Source: Girardinichthys multiradiatus
Taxonomy: Eukaryota; Chordata; Actinopteri; Cyprinodontiformes; Goodeidae
Direction: 5' to 3'
Length of the DNA stretch: 64,000 nt
Assembly (NCBI RefSeq): GCF_021462225.1
Contig: NC_061800.1
Location: 4,846,501 to 4,910,500 of the forward strand
In this document: positions 1 through 12,181 of the stretch, in pieces
Position numbering within the stretch: position 1 is the first letter of the stretch
Layout: each line of letters begins with the position of its first letter
The notes under the pieces: model-generated
What the model saw: the letters and a program-made list of their open reading frames with translations, nothing else
The model's database searches: none
What the model was told of the DNA's origin: nothing
Program-made: the position numbers and the translations under genes

Positions 1-414
1 ACAACACACAGTGTGTGTGCATTCAAATAATTCTTTTCACAGATATCTCTCTTTTAAATAAAGGGATAATTCTGATCTTAGTCCCTGAACTATGATTTTC
101 TTACTTTTGACAATGAAAATGCACAATTGACCTCACACAATTTAATCAAGGCTAGGTTTAAAAAGAACATTTATAACCGTCTTTGTGTTTCATTATAAGA
201 TGCTGAATAGTAATGGAGGACTGGTTGTGAAATCGACACCCGACCAAGTAAACACATTTAAAGCTGATTGACCACTCAGCAATGCTTAACGACCTCTATT
301 CACCACGTAAGTTGTTCCTGTTTTATCATGGAACAGTCGTTGGATGATCGTTCTCTGCTCCATTGAAACTTTATTGAAATGAAGGTGAAGTGTATTTGAA
401 ATTGGCCCTTTCAG

Positions 415-510
415 GATATAAGATGCACAAGCTGCTTTGGGGAAACAACCTTTTCCCAGGGGGACAGAACAGAGAAAGAGGATTCTTCTGGACTACGGAG
501 AGACTGCGGT
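415..510 (+). promoter_or_regulatory. TATA-like box, short first-exon-like stretch and splice-donor motif, copy 1
   Basis: GATATAAG at 415-422 is followed about 30 bp later by a G/C-richer stretch and then by GACTGCG|GTAGGAAT, a plausible splice donor at 509. The arrangement looks like a small promoter plus first exon placed in front of the monomer array. The array then offers acceptor-like TTCTCTGCAG sites. This is a pattern call only; no transcript evidence is available. Confidence 0.3.
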
Positions 511-1265
511 AGGAATGATTAAAGAATGAGTTATCTTAACTAATAATTGTTATTCTCTGCAGCATGATGTTTTGGTATTTGTTCTATGTTAGAAGAGCCC
601 CTTTCCTGAAGAGTATAATACATGCAGGTTACCTCAAATGGAATCACTGATGTTTGGTGATGTCATAAGAGCTTCTCTTTGGGGTTGTCTTGGTTGTAAG
701 TTTATCATCAACAGGAAACAATTTCAAATATCCATCAGAAAGCAATAAGATGACATTAACACTGGCACTGACTTGGTTTCTTTATACAATAAGTGCTAAT
801 TGTTGGGGTAGTCTCATTGTATTTAGCTCAGTAGGGAATCTTATGACAGACTTTATTGAATAGTTGAAGAACTCATTCAAATGTAATTTCTGTCACTCTA
901 ACTTAAGCGTAGTCTTGACTAGACTTTAAAAGTGCTACTTGTGGAGCCGTTGAAATAGGGAAAAATCTGCTGTGATTATGTAAGCAGTAATTTTAATGGG
1001 ATCCCTCTTAGAAGCACACAAACAAGGCACCAGAAGTTGTTGGGGTAGTCTCATTGTATTCAACTCAGTAGGGAAAGGGTTTGTTTGAAAAATCATGCTT
1101 TGATTTCTTCAGCACATTAAACTGTCAATTCTATTACCCTAACTTGAGCACAGTCTTGGACTGACTCAGAAAGTGCTCAAGTTAGGGTAATTAAAATTTG
1201 ACAATATCTTCTGTGACTATTAAAGAGGTGATTTTGTCACGGTCACTCTTGGACCACCTCAAAAG

Positions 1266-1481
1266 ATGCATTCATGGGATTTTAATATCCAAGTGCTTCT
1301 CTTAGAGGTTGTCTTTTTTGTGACTTTATCATCAACAAGAAAAAACAGCAAACATCCATTAGAAGGTAAAAAGATTACCTTAAAAGAGGCACTGATGTCA
1401 TTTCTCTTTACAGTAAGTGTTAATTGTTGGGGTAGTTTTGTTGAATTTTACTCAATATGGGATTTCTTGACAGACTTTTAA
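1266..1481 (+). other. Recurrent 71-codon ORF inside the satellite unit (probably not a gene)
   Basis: An open frame of 71 codons recurs in all seven units (starts 1266, 2218, 4358, 5310, 6262, 7210, 8158). Comparing copies, I find replacement changes at nine residues (13, 31, 33, 35, 40, 41, 48, 57, 63) and only one silent change (Thr20, ACT/ACA). That excess of replacements is not what purifying selection leaves. No domain, signal peptide or homologue is recognised. The frame probably persists because the copies are young. Confidence 0.2.
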
Positions 1482-3091
1482 AACAAGTTTAAAAACACAC
1501 TGAAATACAATTTCTGATACCCTGGCTTGAGCACAGTCTTGACTTCACTTGGAAAGTGCTACTTGTGGAGCTGCAGAAATAAGACAAAATCTACTAAGAT
1601 CATAAAAAGTCATTGCATTGCAGTCCCTCTTAGAAGAGCACAAATGAGGCACCAGAAGTTGAAACCAAGGTTACCTTAACACTGGCACTGACTTGATTTC
1701 TCAATACAGTAAGTGCTATTTGTTAAAGTAGTCTTGTTATCTTAACTAATAATTGTTATTCTCTGCAGCATGATGTTTTGGTATTTGTTCTATGTTAGAA
1801 GAGCCCCTTTCCTGTAGAGTATAATACATGCAGGTTACCTCAAATGGAATCACTGATGTTTGGTGATGTCATAAGTGCTTCTCTTTGGGGTTGTCTTGGT
1901 TGTACGTTTATCATCAACAGGAAACAATTTAAAAACATCCATCAGAAAGCAATAAGATGACCTTAACACAGGCACTGACTTGGTTTCTGGTATACAGTAA
2001 GTGCTATTTGTTGGGGTAGTCTTGTTGTTGTTTACTTAAAAAATGATGTTTTGATTTCTTCAGCACATTAAACTGTCAATTCTATTACCCTAACTTGAGC
2101 ACTGTCTTGGACTGACTCAGAAAGTGCTTCATTTTAGTGTAATTAAAATTTGACAATATCTTCTGTGACTATTAAAGAGGTGATTTTGTCACGGTCACTC
2201 TTGGACCACCTCAAAAGATGCATTCATGGGATTTTAATATCCAAGTGCTTCTCTTAGAGGTTGTCTTTTTTGTGACTTTATCATCAACAAGAAAAAACAG
2301 CAAACATCCATTAGATGGTAAAAAGATTACCTTAACGCAGGCACTGATGTCATTTCTCTGTACAGTAAGTGTTAATTGTTGGGGTAGATTTGTTGAATTT
2401 TACTCAATATGGGATTTCTTGACAGACTTTTAAAACAAGTTTAAAAACACACTGAAATACAATTTCTGATACCCTGGCTGGAGCACAGTCTTGACTTCAC
2501 TTGGAAAGTGCTACTTGTGGAGCTGCAGAAATAAGACAAAATCTACTAAGATCATAAAAAGTCATTGCATTGCAGTCCCTCTTAGAAGAGCACAAATGAG
2601 GCACCAGAAGTTGAAACCAAGGTTACCTTAACACTGGCACTGACTTGATTCTCAATACAGTAAGTGCTACTTGTTGGGCTAGTCTTGTTGTATTTTACTC
2701 AAAAATGACTTCTTGATACATGTGTTTCCAAACTTGATAAACACATTCAAATGTCAGTTCTGTTACCCTAACTTGGAGCACAGTCTTTGATAGACTGACT
2801 CAGAAAGCGCTACATGTTGGGGCTGTACAAATTTGACAACATCTTCTGTGGCTATTAAAGCAATGATTTTATTGAGTCCCTCTAAGACCACCTCAAAGGA
2901 GACACTCATGGTTTTTGCATGACCAAGTGCTTCTCTTTAGGGTTGTCATGGCAGTAAAATCATCAGCAAGAAGATATATCTAAAACCATCGACTTGCAGG
3001 CACCAAGTAAATGTTTTAATACAAGTGTTGCGCTATTTGTTTTCCTCCATTAGAGGTCACTAAATGCCATATGTTTGGTTATTTATCTGTG

Positions 3092-6000
3092 ACAACACAC
3101 AGTGTGTGTGCATTCAAATAATTCTTTTCAAAGATATCTCTCTTTTAAATAAAGGGATAATTCTGATCTTAGTCCCTGAACTATGATTTTCTTACTTTTG
3201 ACAATGAAAATGCACAATTGACCTCACACAATTTAATAAAGGCTAGGTTTAAAAAGAACATTTATAACCGTCTTTGTGTTTCATTATAAGATGCTGAATA
3301 GTAATGGAGGACTGGTTGTGAAATCGACACCCGACCAAGTAAACACGTTTAAAGCTGATTGACCACTCAGAAATGATTAACGACCTCTATTCACCACGTA
3401 AGTTGTTCCTGTTTTATCATGGAACAGTCGTTGGATGATCGTTCTCTGCTCCATTGAAACTTTATTGAAATGAAGGTGAAGTGTATTTGAAATTGGCGCT
3501 TTCAGGATATAAGATGCACAAGCTGCTTTGGGGAAACAACCTTTTCCCAGGGGGACAGAACAGAGAAAGAGGATTCTTCTGGACTACGGAGAGACTGCGG
3601 TAGGAATGATTAAAGAATGAGTTATCTTAACTAATAATTGTTATTCTCTGCAGCATGATGTTTTGGTATTTGTTCTATGTTAGAAGAGCCCCTTTCCTGA
3701 AGAGTATAATACATGCAGGTTACCTCAAATGGAATCACTGATGTTTGGTGAAGTCATAAGAGCTTCTCTTTGGGGTTGTCTTGGTTGTAAGTTTATCATC
3801 AACAGGAAACAATTTCAAATATCCATCAGAAAGCAATAAGATGACATTAACACTGGCACTGACTTGGTTTCTTTATACAATAAGTGCTAATTGTTGGGGT
3901 AGTCTCATTGTATTTAGCTCAGTAGGGAATCTTATGACAGACTTTATTGAATAGTTGAAGAACTCATTCAAATGTAATTTCTGTCACTCTAACTTAAGCG
4001 TAGTCTTGACTAGACTTTAAAAGTGCTACTTGTGGAGCCGTTGAAATAGGGAAAAATCTGCTGTGATTATGTAAGCAGTAATTTTAATGGGATCCCTCTT
4101 AGAAGCACACAAACAAGGCACCAGAAGTTGTTGGGGTAGTCTCATTGTATTCAACTCAGTAGGGAAAGGGTTTGTTTGAAAAATCATGCTTTGATTTCTT
4201 CAGCACATTAAACTGTCAATTCTATTACCCTAACTTGAGCACAGTCTTGGACTGACTCAGAAAGTGCTCCATTTTAGGGTAATTAAAATTTGACAATATC
4301 TTCTGTGACTATTAAAGAGGTGATTTTGTCACGGTCACTCTTGGACCACCTCAAAAGATGCATTCATGGGATTTTAATATCCAAGTGCTTCTCTTTGAGG
4401 TTGTCTTTTTTGTGACTTTATCATCAACAAGAAAAAACAGCAAACATCCATTAGAAGGTAAAAAGATTACCTTAAAAGAGGCACTGATGTCATTTCTCTT
4501 TACAGTAAGTGTTAATTGTTGGGGTAGTTTTGTTGAATTTTACTCAATATGGGATTTCTTGACAGACTTTTAAAACAAGTTTAAAAACACATTGAAATAC
4601 AATTTCTGATACCCTGGCTTGAGCACAGTCTTGACTTCACTTGGAAAGTGCTACTTGTGGAGCTGCAGAAATAAGACAAAATCTACTAAGATCATAAAAA
4701 GTCATTGCATTGCAGTCCCTCTTAGAAGAGCACAAATGAGGCACCAGAAGTTGAAACCAAGGTTACCTTAACACTGGCACTGACTTGATTTCTCAATACA
4801 GTAAGTGCTATTTGTTAAAGTAGTCTTGTTATCTTAACTAATAATTGTTATTCTCTGCAGCATGATGTTTTGGTATTTGTTCTATGTTAGAAGAGCCCCT
4901 TTCCTGTAGAGTATAATACATGCAGGTTACCTCAAATGGAATCACTGATGTTTGGTGATGTCATAAGTGCTTCTCTTTGGGGTTGTCTTGGTTGTACGTT
5001 TATCATCAACAGGAAACAATTTAAAAACATCCATCAGAAAGCAATAAGATGACCTTAACACAGGCACTGACTTGGTTTCTGGTATACAGTAAGTGCTATT
5101 TGTTGGGGTAGTCTTGTTGTTGTTTACTTAAAAAATGATGTTTTGATTTCTTCAGCACATTAAACTGTCAATTCTATTACCCTAACTTGAGCACAGTCTT
5201 GGACTGACTCAGAAAGTGCTTCATTTTAGTGTAATTAAAATTTGACAATATCTTCTGTGACTATTAAAGAGGTGATTTTGTCACGGTCACTCTTGGACCA
5301 CCTCAAAAGATGCATTCATGGGATTTTAATATCCAAGTGCTTCTCTTTGAGGTTGTCTTTTTTGTGACATTATCATCAACAAGAAAAAACAGCAAACATT
5401 CATTAGAAGGTCAAAAGATTACCTTAACGCAGGCACTGATGTCATTTCTCTGTACAGTAAGTGTTAATTGTTGGGGTAGTTTTGTTGAATTTTACTTAAT
5501 ATGGGATTTCTTGACAGACTTTTAAAACAAGTTTAAAAACACATTGAAATACAATTTCTGATACCCTGGCTGGAGCACAGTCTTGACTTCACTTGGAAAG
5601 TGCTACTTGTGGAGCTGCAGAAATAAGACAAAATCTACTAAGATCATAAAAAGTCATTGCATTGCAGTCCCTCTTAGAAGAGCACAAATGAGGCACCAGA
5701 AGTTGAAACCAAGGTTACCTTAACACTGGCACTGACTTGATTTCTCAATACAGTAAGTGCTATTTGTTAAAGTAGTCTTGTTATCTTAACTAATAATTGT
5801 TATTCTCTGCAGCATGATGTTTTGGTATTTGTTCTATGTTAGAAGAGCCCCTTTCCTGTAGAGTATAATACATGCAGGTTACCTCAAATGGAATCACTGA
5901 TGTTTGGTGATGTCATAAGTGCTTCTCTTTGGGGTTGTCTTGGTTGTACGTTTATCATCAACAGGAAACAATTTAAAAACATCCATCAGAAAGCAATAAG

Positions 6001-9000
6001 ATGACCTTAACACAGGCACTGACTTGGTTTCTGGTATACAGTAAGTGCTATTTGTTGGGGTAGTCTTGTTGTTGTTTACTTAAAAAATGATGTTTTGATT
6101 TCTTCAGCACATTAAACTGTCAATTCTATTACCCTAACTTGAGCACTGTCTTGGACTGACTCAGAAAGTGCTCCATTTTAGTGTAATTAAAATTTGACAA
6201 TATCTTCTGTGACTATTAAAGAGGTGATTTTGTCACGGTCACTCTTGGACCACCTCAAAAGATGCATTCATGGGATTTTAATATCCAAGTGCTTCTCTTA
6301 GAGGTTGTCTTTTTTGTGACTTTATCATCAACAAGAAAAAACAGCAAACATTCATTAGAAGGTCAAAAGATTACCTTAAAGCAGGCACTGATGTCATTTC
6401 TCTGTACAGTAAGTGTTAATTGTTGGGGTAGTTTTGTTGAATTTTACTTAATATGGGATTTCTTGACAGACTTTTAAAACAAGTTTAAAAACACACTGAA
6501 ATACAATTTCTGATACCCTGGCTGGAGCACAGTCTTGACTTCACTTGGAAAGTGCTACTTGTGGAGCTGCAGAAATAAGACAAAATCTACTAAGATCATA
6601 AAAAGTCATTGCATTGCAGTCCCTCTTAGAAGAGCACAAATGAGGCACCAGAAGTTGAAACCAAGGTTACCTTAACACTGGCACTGACTTGATTTCTCAA
6701 TACAGTAAGTGCTATTTGTTAAAGTAGTCTTGTTATCTTAACTAATAATTGTTATTCTCTGCAGCATGATGTTTTGGTATTTGTTCTATGTTAGAAGAGT
6801 TTCCTGTAGAGTATAATACATGCAGGTTACCTCAAATGGAATCACTGATGTTTGGTGATGTCATAAGTGCTTCTCTTTGGGGTTGTCTTGGTTGTACGTT
6901 TATCATCAACAGGAAACAATTTAAAAACATCCATCAGAAAGCAATAAGATGACCTTAACACAGGCACTGACTTGGTTTCTGGTATACAGTAAGTGCTATT
7001 TGTTGGGGTAGTCTTGTTGTTGTTTACTTAAAAAATGATGTTTTGATTTCTTCAGCACATTAAACTGTCAATTCTATTACCCTAACTTGAGCACTGTCTT
7101 GGACTGACTCAGAAAGTGCTTCATTTTAGTGTAATTAAAATTTGACAATATCTTCTGTGACTATTAAAGAGGTGATTTTGTCACGGTCACTCTTGGACCA
7201 CCTCAAAAGATGCATTCATGGGATTTTAATATCCAAGTGCTTCTCTTTGAGGTTGTCTTTTTTGTGACATTATCATCAACAAGAAAAAACAGCAAACATT
7301 CATTAGAAGGTCAAAAGATTACCTTAACGCAGGCACTGATGTCATTTCTCTGTACAGTAAGTGTTAATTGTTGGGGTAGTTTTGTTGAATTTTACTTAAT
7401 ATGGGATTTCTTGACAGACTTTTAAAACAAGTTTAAAAACACACTGAAATACAATTTCTGATACCCTGGCTGGAGCACAGTCTTGACTTCACTTGGAAAG
7501 TGCTACTTGTGGAGCTGCAGAAATAAGACAAAATCTACTAAGATCATAAAAAGTCATTGCATTGCAGTCCCTCTTAGAAGAGCACAAATGAGGCACCAGA
7601 AGTTGAAACCAAGGTTACCTTAACACTGGCACTGACTTGATTTCTCAATACAGTAAGTGCTATTTGTTAAAGTAGTCTTGTTATCTTAACTAATAATTGT
7701 TATTCTCTGCAGCATGATGTTTTGGTATTTGTTCTATGTTAGAAGAGTTTCCTGAAGAGTATAATACATGCAGGTTACCTCAAATGGAATCACTGATGTT
7801 TGGTGATGTCATAAGTGCTTCTCTTTGGGGTTGTCTTGGTTGTACGTTTATCATCAACAGGAAACAATTTAAAAACATCCATCAGAAAGCAATAAGATGA
7901 CCTTAACACAGGCACTGACTTGGTTTCTGGTATACAGTAAGTGCTATTTGTTGGGGTAGTCTTGTTGTTGTTTACTTAAAAAATGATGTTTTGATTTCTT
8001 CAGCACATTAAACTGTCAATTCTATTACCCTAACTTGAGCACTGTCTTGGACTGACTCAGAAAGTGCTTCATTTTAGTGTAATTAAAATTTGACAATATC
8101 TTCTGTGACTATTAAAGAGGTGATTTTGTCACGGTCACTCTTGGACCACCTCAAAAGATGCATTCATGGGATTTTAATATCCAAGTGCTTCTCTTAGAGG
8201 TTGTCTTTTTTGTGACTTTATCATCAACAAGAAAAAACAGCAAACATCCATTAGAAGGTAAAAAGATTACCTTAAAAGAGGCACTGATGTCATTTCTCTT
8301 TACAGTAAGTGTTAATTGTTGGGGTAGTTTTGTTGAATTTTACTCAATATGGGATTTCTTGACAGACTTTTAAAACAAGTTTAAAAACACACTGAAATAC
8401 AATTTCTGATACCCTGGCTGGAGCACAGTCTTGACTTCACTTGGAAAGTGCTACTTGTGGAGCTGCAGAAATAAGACAAAATCTACTAAGATCATAAAAA
8501 GTCATTGCATTGCAGTCCCTCTTAGAAGAGCACAAATGAGGCACCAGAAGTTGAAACCAAGGTTACCTTAACACTGGCACTGACTTGATTTCTCAATACA
8601 GTAAGTGCTATTTGTTAAAGTAGTCTTGTTATCTTAACTAATAATTGTTATTCTCTGCAGCATGATGTTTTGGTATTTGTTCTATGTTAGAAGAGTTTCC
8701 TGAAGAGTATAATACATGCAGGTTACCTCAAATGGAATCACTGATGTTTGGTGATGTCATAAGAGCTTCTCTTTGGGGTTGTCTTGGTTGTAAGTTTATC
8801 ATCAACAGGAAACAATTTCAAATATCCATCAGAAAGCAATAAGATGACCTTAACACAGGCACTGACTTGGTTTCTGGTATACAGTAAGTGCTATTTGTTG
8901 GGGTAGTCTTGTTGTATTTTACTCAAAAATGACTTCTTGATACACGTGTTTCCAAACGTGATAAACACATTAAACTGTCACTTCTATTACCCTAACTTGA

Positions 9001-9060
9001 GCACAGTCTTGACTTTGCTTGGAAAGTGCTACTTGTGGAGCCGCAGAAATAAGACAAAAT
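3092..9060. repeat. Higher-order block 2 (lead plus five units)
   Basis: This is the same lead as block 1 followed by five units (4358, 5310, 6262, 7210, 8158) instead of two. It ends in the first part of the block 1 tail, which begins near 8905, and then changes to unrelated sequence near 9065. The last three units share a 4-bp loss in a run after AGAAGAG (near 6798, 7746 and 8694), which explains the 948-bp spacing and shows stepwise local amplification. Confidence 0.88.
3506..3601 (+). promoter_or_regulatory. TATA-like box, short first-exon-like stretch and splice-donor motif, copy 2
   Basis: This is the exact counterpart of the 415-510 module one block later. The TATA-like box is at 3506-3513 and the donor-like GT is at 3600. 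Both elements are unchanged between the two copies. Confidence 0.3.
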
Positions 9061-9519
9061 CTGGCAGAGTTTCAAACATTTGGCACATTTACGTGTGTTT
9101 AAGATGGCTCAACTCCCAGTTCACATCCCCATTCTACATGTATTATATGTTACGAACAGTTCTCGTTTTTGGATATTCTGAGTTTTTATGGATTATTCTG
9201 TCATGGAGCAACCATCTAGAAACTGCTCCCAAATGTGGGAATATTTCGATTTGGTTCCACCTAATTAGGTAATGTACATTCAAAGTTTTTATTAGAAAGC
9301 CTATAGCCTATACTAAACAGTAGTGTTACAGTGATGGTATCATTTTATGCAAGAGGTGCGGTAACGGGTTCTTATCTTGGTTTTACAGGTGCAGTGTTTG
9401 CTTTGCCCGCAGCTGCTGACGTATAATAATAATACGTCATCAATGCTGAGGCATTATAGAGGATACACAAGAACACTCAGCCTCGTGTCACCAATCAAAG
9501 TCAATATAACCTAGATATA
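9061..9519. other. No recognised feature beyond the satellite edge
   Basis: Satellite similarity fades after about 9060 and the sequence becomes single-copy within this window. I see no credible exon or repeat terminus here. A 111-codon frame at 8937-9272 starts inside the satellite and runs across the junction; it looks fortuitous. Confidence 0.5.
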
Positions 9520-9539
9520 CAGGGGTTGGACAATGAAAA
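9520..9539 (+). repeat. Orphan Tc1 inverted-repeat end
   Basis: The sequence CAGGGGTTGGACAATGAAAA is preceded by TA and matches the first 19 bp of the left terminal repeat of the Tc1 at 10071, in the same orientation. Homology stops where the duplicated segment 9538-10070 begins. It is either an abortive excision or gap-repair product, or the outer end of a larger composite. Confidence 0.6.
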
Positions 9540-10070
9540 GGCCATTAATTAGGACATTATTAAGATTATCTTAAATTTGGAATAGAATAAGATCCAATAT
9601 TAACGCTGAGGTTGAGCTTGGATTAATTGAAGGACTGACAAGATTTAAACTAACAGGACTGAAAGAAAATGTATGATCAAACTTTACTACCTCCGCTGTG
9701 TTCCATTGACTTTGAATTACAAGAGTTTAGCTAAAAAAGGGAAGGTATAAAATGTGCAAACTATCAGAACCTGTGGGTTGATGATATAAATTGTGGTCTT
9801 AAATAAATTGGCTTATATTTATGGAATGAGTTGAGGAGTAACCTGTCTTGTTTACCACAAATTCTATTTACATTGACAGAAAACATTTTGTTGCACTTTT
9901 GGATATAACAAGATGGAAATAATTATAGTAGACATACATTTGTGGAACTTGAGGGCAGTAGACATTACAGCAGAGACCTCGCTGAAAGCAGTGTTTTAGC
10001 GCTCCTAACTGCATGCATCTTTTCCTTCTGGTTCAAAAACTGAAAACCAATCATTTGTACAATTGTTGTA
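9538..10070. repeat. 530-bp segment duplicated at 40217-40749
   Basis: The segment lies between the orphan Tc1 end and the complete Tc1 at 10071. By eye it is identical to 40217-40749 over about 531 bp apart from one substitution (AAAAAC versus AGAAAC near 10037), with no indels. No protein is recognisable. It travels attached to a Tc1 left end in both places, so it is either mobile itself or was co-duplicated. Confidence 0.85.
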
Positions 10071-11341
10071 CAGAGGTTGGACAATGAAACTGAAACACCT
10101 GGTTTTAGACCACAATAATTTATTAGTATGGTGTAGGGCCTCCTTTTGCGGCCAATACAGCGTCAATCCGTCTTGGGAATGTCATATACAAGTCCTGCAC
10201 AGTGGTCAGAGGGATTTTAAGCCATTCTTCTTGCAGGATAGTGGCCAGGTCACTACGTGATACTGGTGGAGGAAAACGCTTCCTGACTCGCTCCTCCAAA
10301 ACACCCCAAAGTGGCTCAATAATATTTAGATCTGGTGACTGTGCAGGCCATGGGAGATGTTCAACTTCACTTTCATGTTCATCAAACCAATCTTTCACCA
10401 GTCTTGCTGTGTGTATTGGTGCATTGTCATCCTGATACACGGCACCGCCTTCAGGATACAATGTTTGAACCACTGGATGCACATGGTCCTCAAGAATGGT
10501 TCGGTAGTCCTTGGCAGTGACACGCCCATCTAGCACAAGTATTGGGCCAAGGGAATGCCATGATATGGCAGCCCAAACCATCACTGATCCACCCCCATGC
10601 TTCACTCTGGGCATGTAACAGTCTGGGTGGTACGCTTCTTTGGGGCTTCTCCACACCGTAACTCTCCCGGATGTGGAGAAAACAGTAAAGGTGGACTCAT
10701 CAGAGAACAATACATGTTTCACATTGTCCACATCCCAAGATTTGCGCTCCTTGCATCATTGAAACCGACGTTTGGCATTGGCATGAGTGACCAAAGCTTT
10801 GGCTATAGCAGCCCGGTCGTGTATATTGACCCTGTGGAGCTCCCGACAGACAGTTCTGGTGGAAACAGGAGAGTTGAGGTGCCCATTTAATTTTGTCGTG
10901 ATTTGGGCAGCCGTGGTTTTATGTTTTTTGGATACAATCCGGGTTAGCACCCAAACATCCCTTTCAGACAAGCTTCCTCTTGTGTCCACAGTTAATCCTG
11001 TTGGATGTGGTTCATCCTTCTTGGTGGTGTGCTGACATTACCCTGGATACCGTGGCTCTTGATACATCACAAAGACTTGCTGTCTTGGTCACAGATGCGC
11101 CAGCAAGACGTGCACCAACAATTTGTCCTCTTTTGAACTCTGGTATGTCACCCATAATGTTGTGTGCATTTCAATATTTTGAGCAAAACTGTGCTCTTAC
11201 CCTGCTAATTGAACCTTCACACTCTGCTCTTACTGGTGCAATGTGCAATCAATGAAGACTGGCTACCAGGCTGGTCCAATTTAGCCATGAAACCTCCCAC
11301 ACTAAAATGACAGGTGTTTCAGTTTCATTGTCAAACCCCTG
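10071..11341 (-). mobile_element. Tc1/mariner element with DD36E spacing (Incomer-like), inactive
   Basis: A 1271-bp element is bounded by TA on both sides (10069-10070 and 11342-11343). Terminal inverted repeats of about 31 bp read CAGAGGTTGGACAATGAAAC inward from the left and CAGGGGTTTGACAATGAAAC on the right. The transposase lies on the minus strand and is broken. From translation, 36 residues separate the second catalytic Asp and the Glu, which is the hallmark of the DD36E group; the group name is from memory. Confidence 0.9.
10123..11155 (-). pseudogene. DD36E Tc1-type transposase pseudogene
   Basis: It would encode a cut-and-paste transposase of about 344 residues. The start is chosen at ATG 11155-11153, beginning MGDIPEFKRGQIV, an N-terminal helix-turn-helix as in Tc1. 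A frame change lies between about 11030 and 10989, and a TGA at 10758-10756 sits where a Trp is usual. The C-terminal 202 codons from 10731 are open. They hold FSDES (first Asp), QDDNAPIH (second Asp) and NIIEPLW (Glu), with a 36-residue spacer. The catalytic residues survive but the reading frame does not, so the protein cannot be made whole. Confidence 0.88.
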
Positions 11342-11419
11342 TACATGCAGAATTAGAAAGAATGATGTTAAATGTTTGTAAGTTAAATTGAAGTTACTTT
11401 TCTTTATTTTTTTTTTTAG

Positions 11420-11640
11420 GATCCAGGAAACAAGAGCTTGATGAAGCTCTTGTGGACTTCATAGTGAAGGATTCCCAATCTTTCTCTGTATCCAAACCTA
11501 TACAACCCAGCCAAACAGTTCCTTGTCACACCAGCCTCATCTGTTCCCTGTGAATATTTTCCAAAGCTGGAGAAATTTCAAAAAAATAAACCGTTTGAGT
11601 CCTTCTACTGTGCAGAAATTACTTTTCTTGAATAAAAACA
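11420..11640 (+). pseudogene. hAT (ZBED-type) transposase relic, internally deleted
   Basis: After a long T-tract and AG, the frame reads LDEALVDFIVKDSQSFSV, a hallmark of the ZBED-like hAT transposase. Another frame then shows the end of the hAT dimerisation domain (PASSVPCE, FSKAGEI, NRLSPSTVQKLLFLN-like). The central catalytic region is missing and at least two frame shifts are present. It is a dead fragment. Confidence 0.6.
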
Positions 11641-12181
11641 CCTGAAGTAACAGAAGCACCCTCTTTATTACACCAAGCACAATGTCCAAAAACACTCAGT
11701 ACAGCACACTCCCAAAGAAAATATGAATGACAAATCAAAAATTTTCACTTCATTTTTATGTATTTATTTGTTATTTATTTAAAATGGGTCAGTGGAATTT
11801 CATGAAACAAATGACAATTCAAGTTAAAGATGCCAGAATTAGCCTTATGGCTATTTTTCCAATCCCCTACAGTTCATATTGTTTTTAAATTATTATTTTT
11901 TTCATGAGTTAATTACTTAGAATTTTAATGGGTTACTAAAAACACATACGTACAACACGCATATATACATACATAAGTGCTATTATTTACAGAAGAGGTG
12001 CATCACATTCGCAGAGCTTCAGTTGGTGCAACAAGCGCTACTGCCAGTAGATGTCACCCAAGGGAATATAATGAACCTTTGTCTAGTGAACCACTTTATG
12101 ACACAATGGTTCAAAATGATTCTATGCTTGAAAAAGCCTCATTTCGACATCACTACTGAACGTGAACATACAGGGGAAGGA

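Larger units (their letters stand above)
1..3091. repeat. Higher-order block 1 (lead plus two 952-bp units)
   Basis: This block holds a lead segment (1-1265), units beginning at 1266 and 2218, and a distinct tail from about 2690 to 3091. The lead reappears at 3092 with very few differences, at an offset of 3091-3092 bp. Because the left edge is the window edge, the block may not start at base 1. Confidence 0.88.
1..9060. repeat. Nested higher-order tandem repeat array
   Basis: The whole stretch is built from one diverged monomer family. Nearly every monomer carries the motif CAGTAAGTG followed by a TTGTTGGGGTAG-like stretch; in the first unit these motifs begin at 1411, 1707 and 1995, and the next unit starts over at 2363. 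The spacings of 296, 288 and 368 bp add up to a 952-bp unit. Units start at 1266, 2218, 4358, 5310, 6262, 7210 and 8158, with periods of 952 or 948 bp. A larger block of about 3.09 kb, containing a unique lead of about 1.26 kb plus units, restarts at 3092. Units differ by only a few percent, so amplification was recent, while the three monomers inside a unit are strongly diverged. I do not recognise the family. Confidence 0.93.

Noticed and set aside
1266..8373. Seven-member gene family (71-aa protein)
   Set aside because: Copies are part of a noncoding-looking satellite and changes are almost all replacements; no start context, domain or homologue supports translation.
1..9060. CRISPR-like array
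   Set aside because: The repeats are about 300-950 bp with no short direct repeats and unique spacers, and the genome is a vertebrate's.
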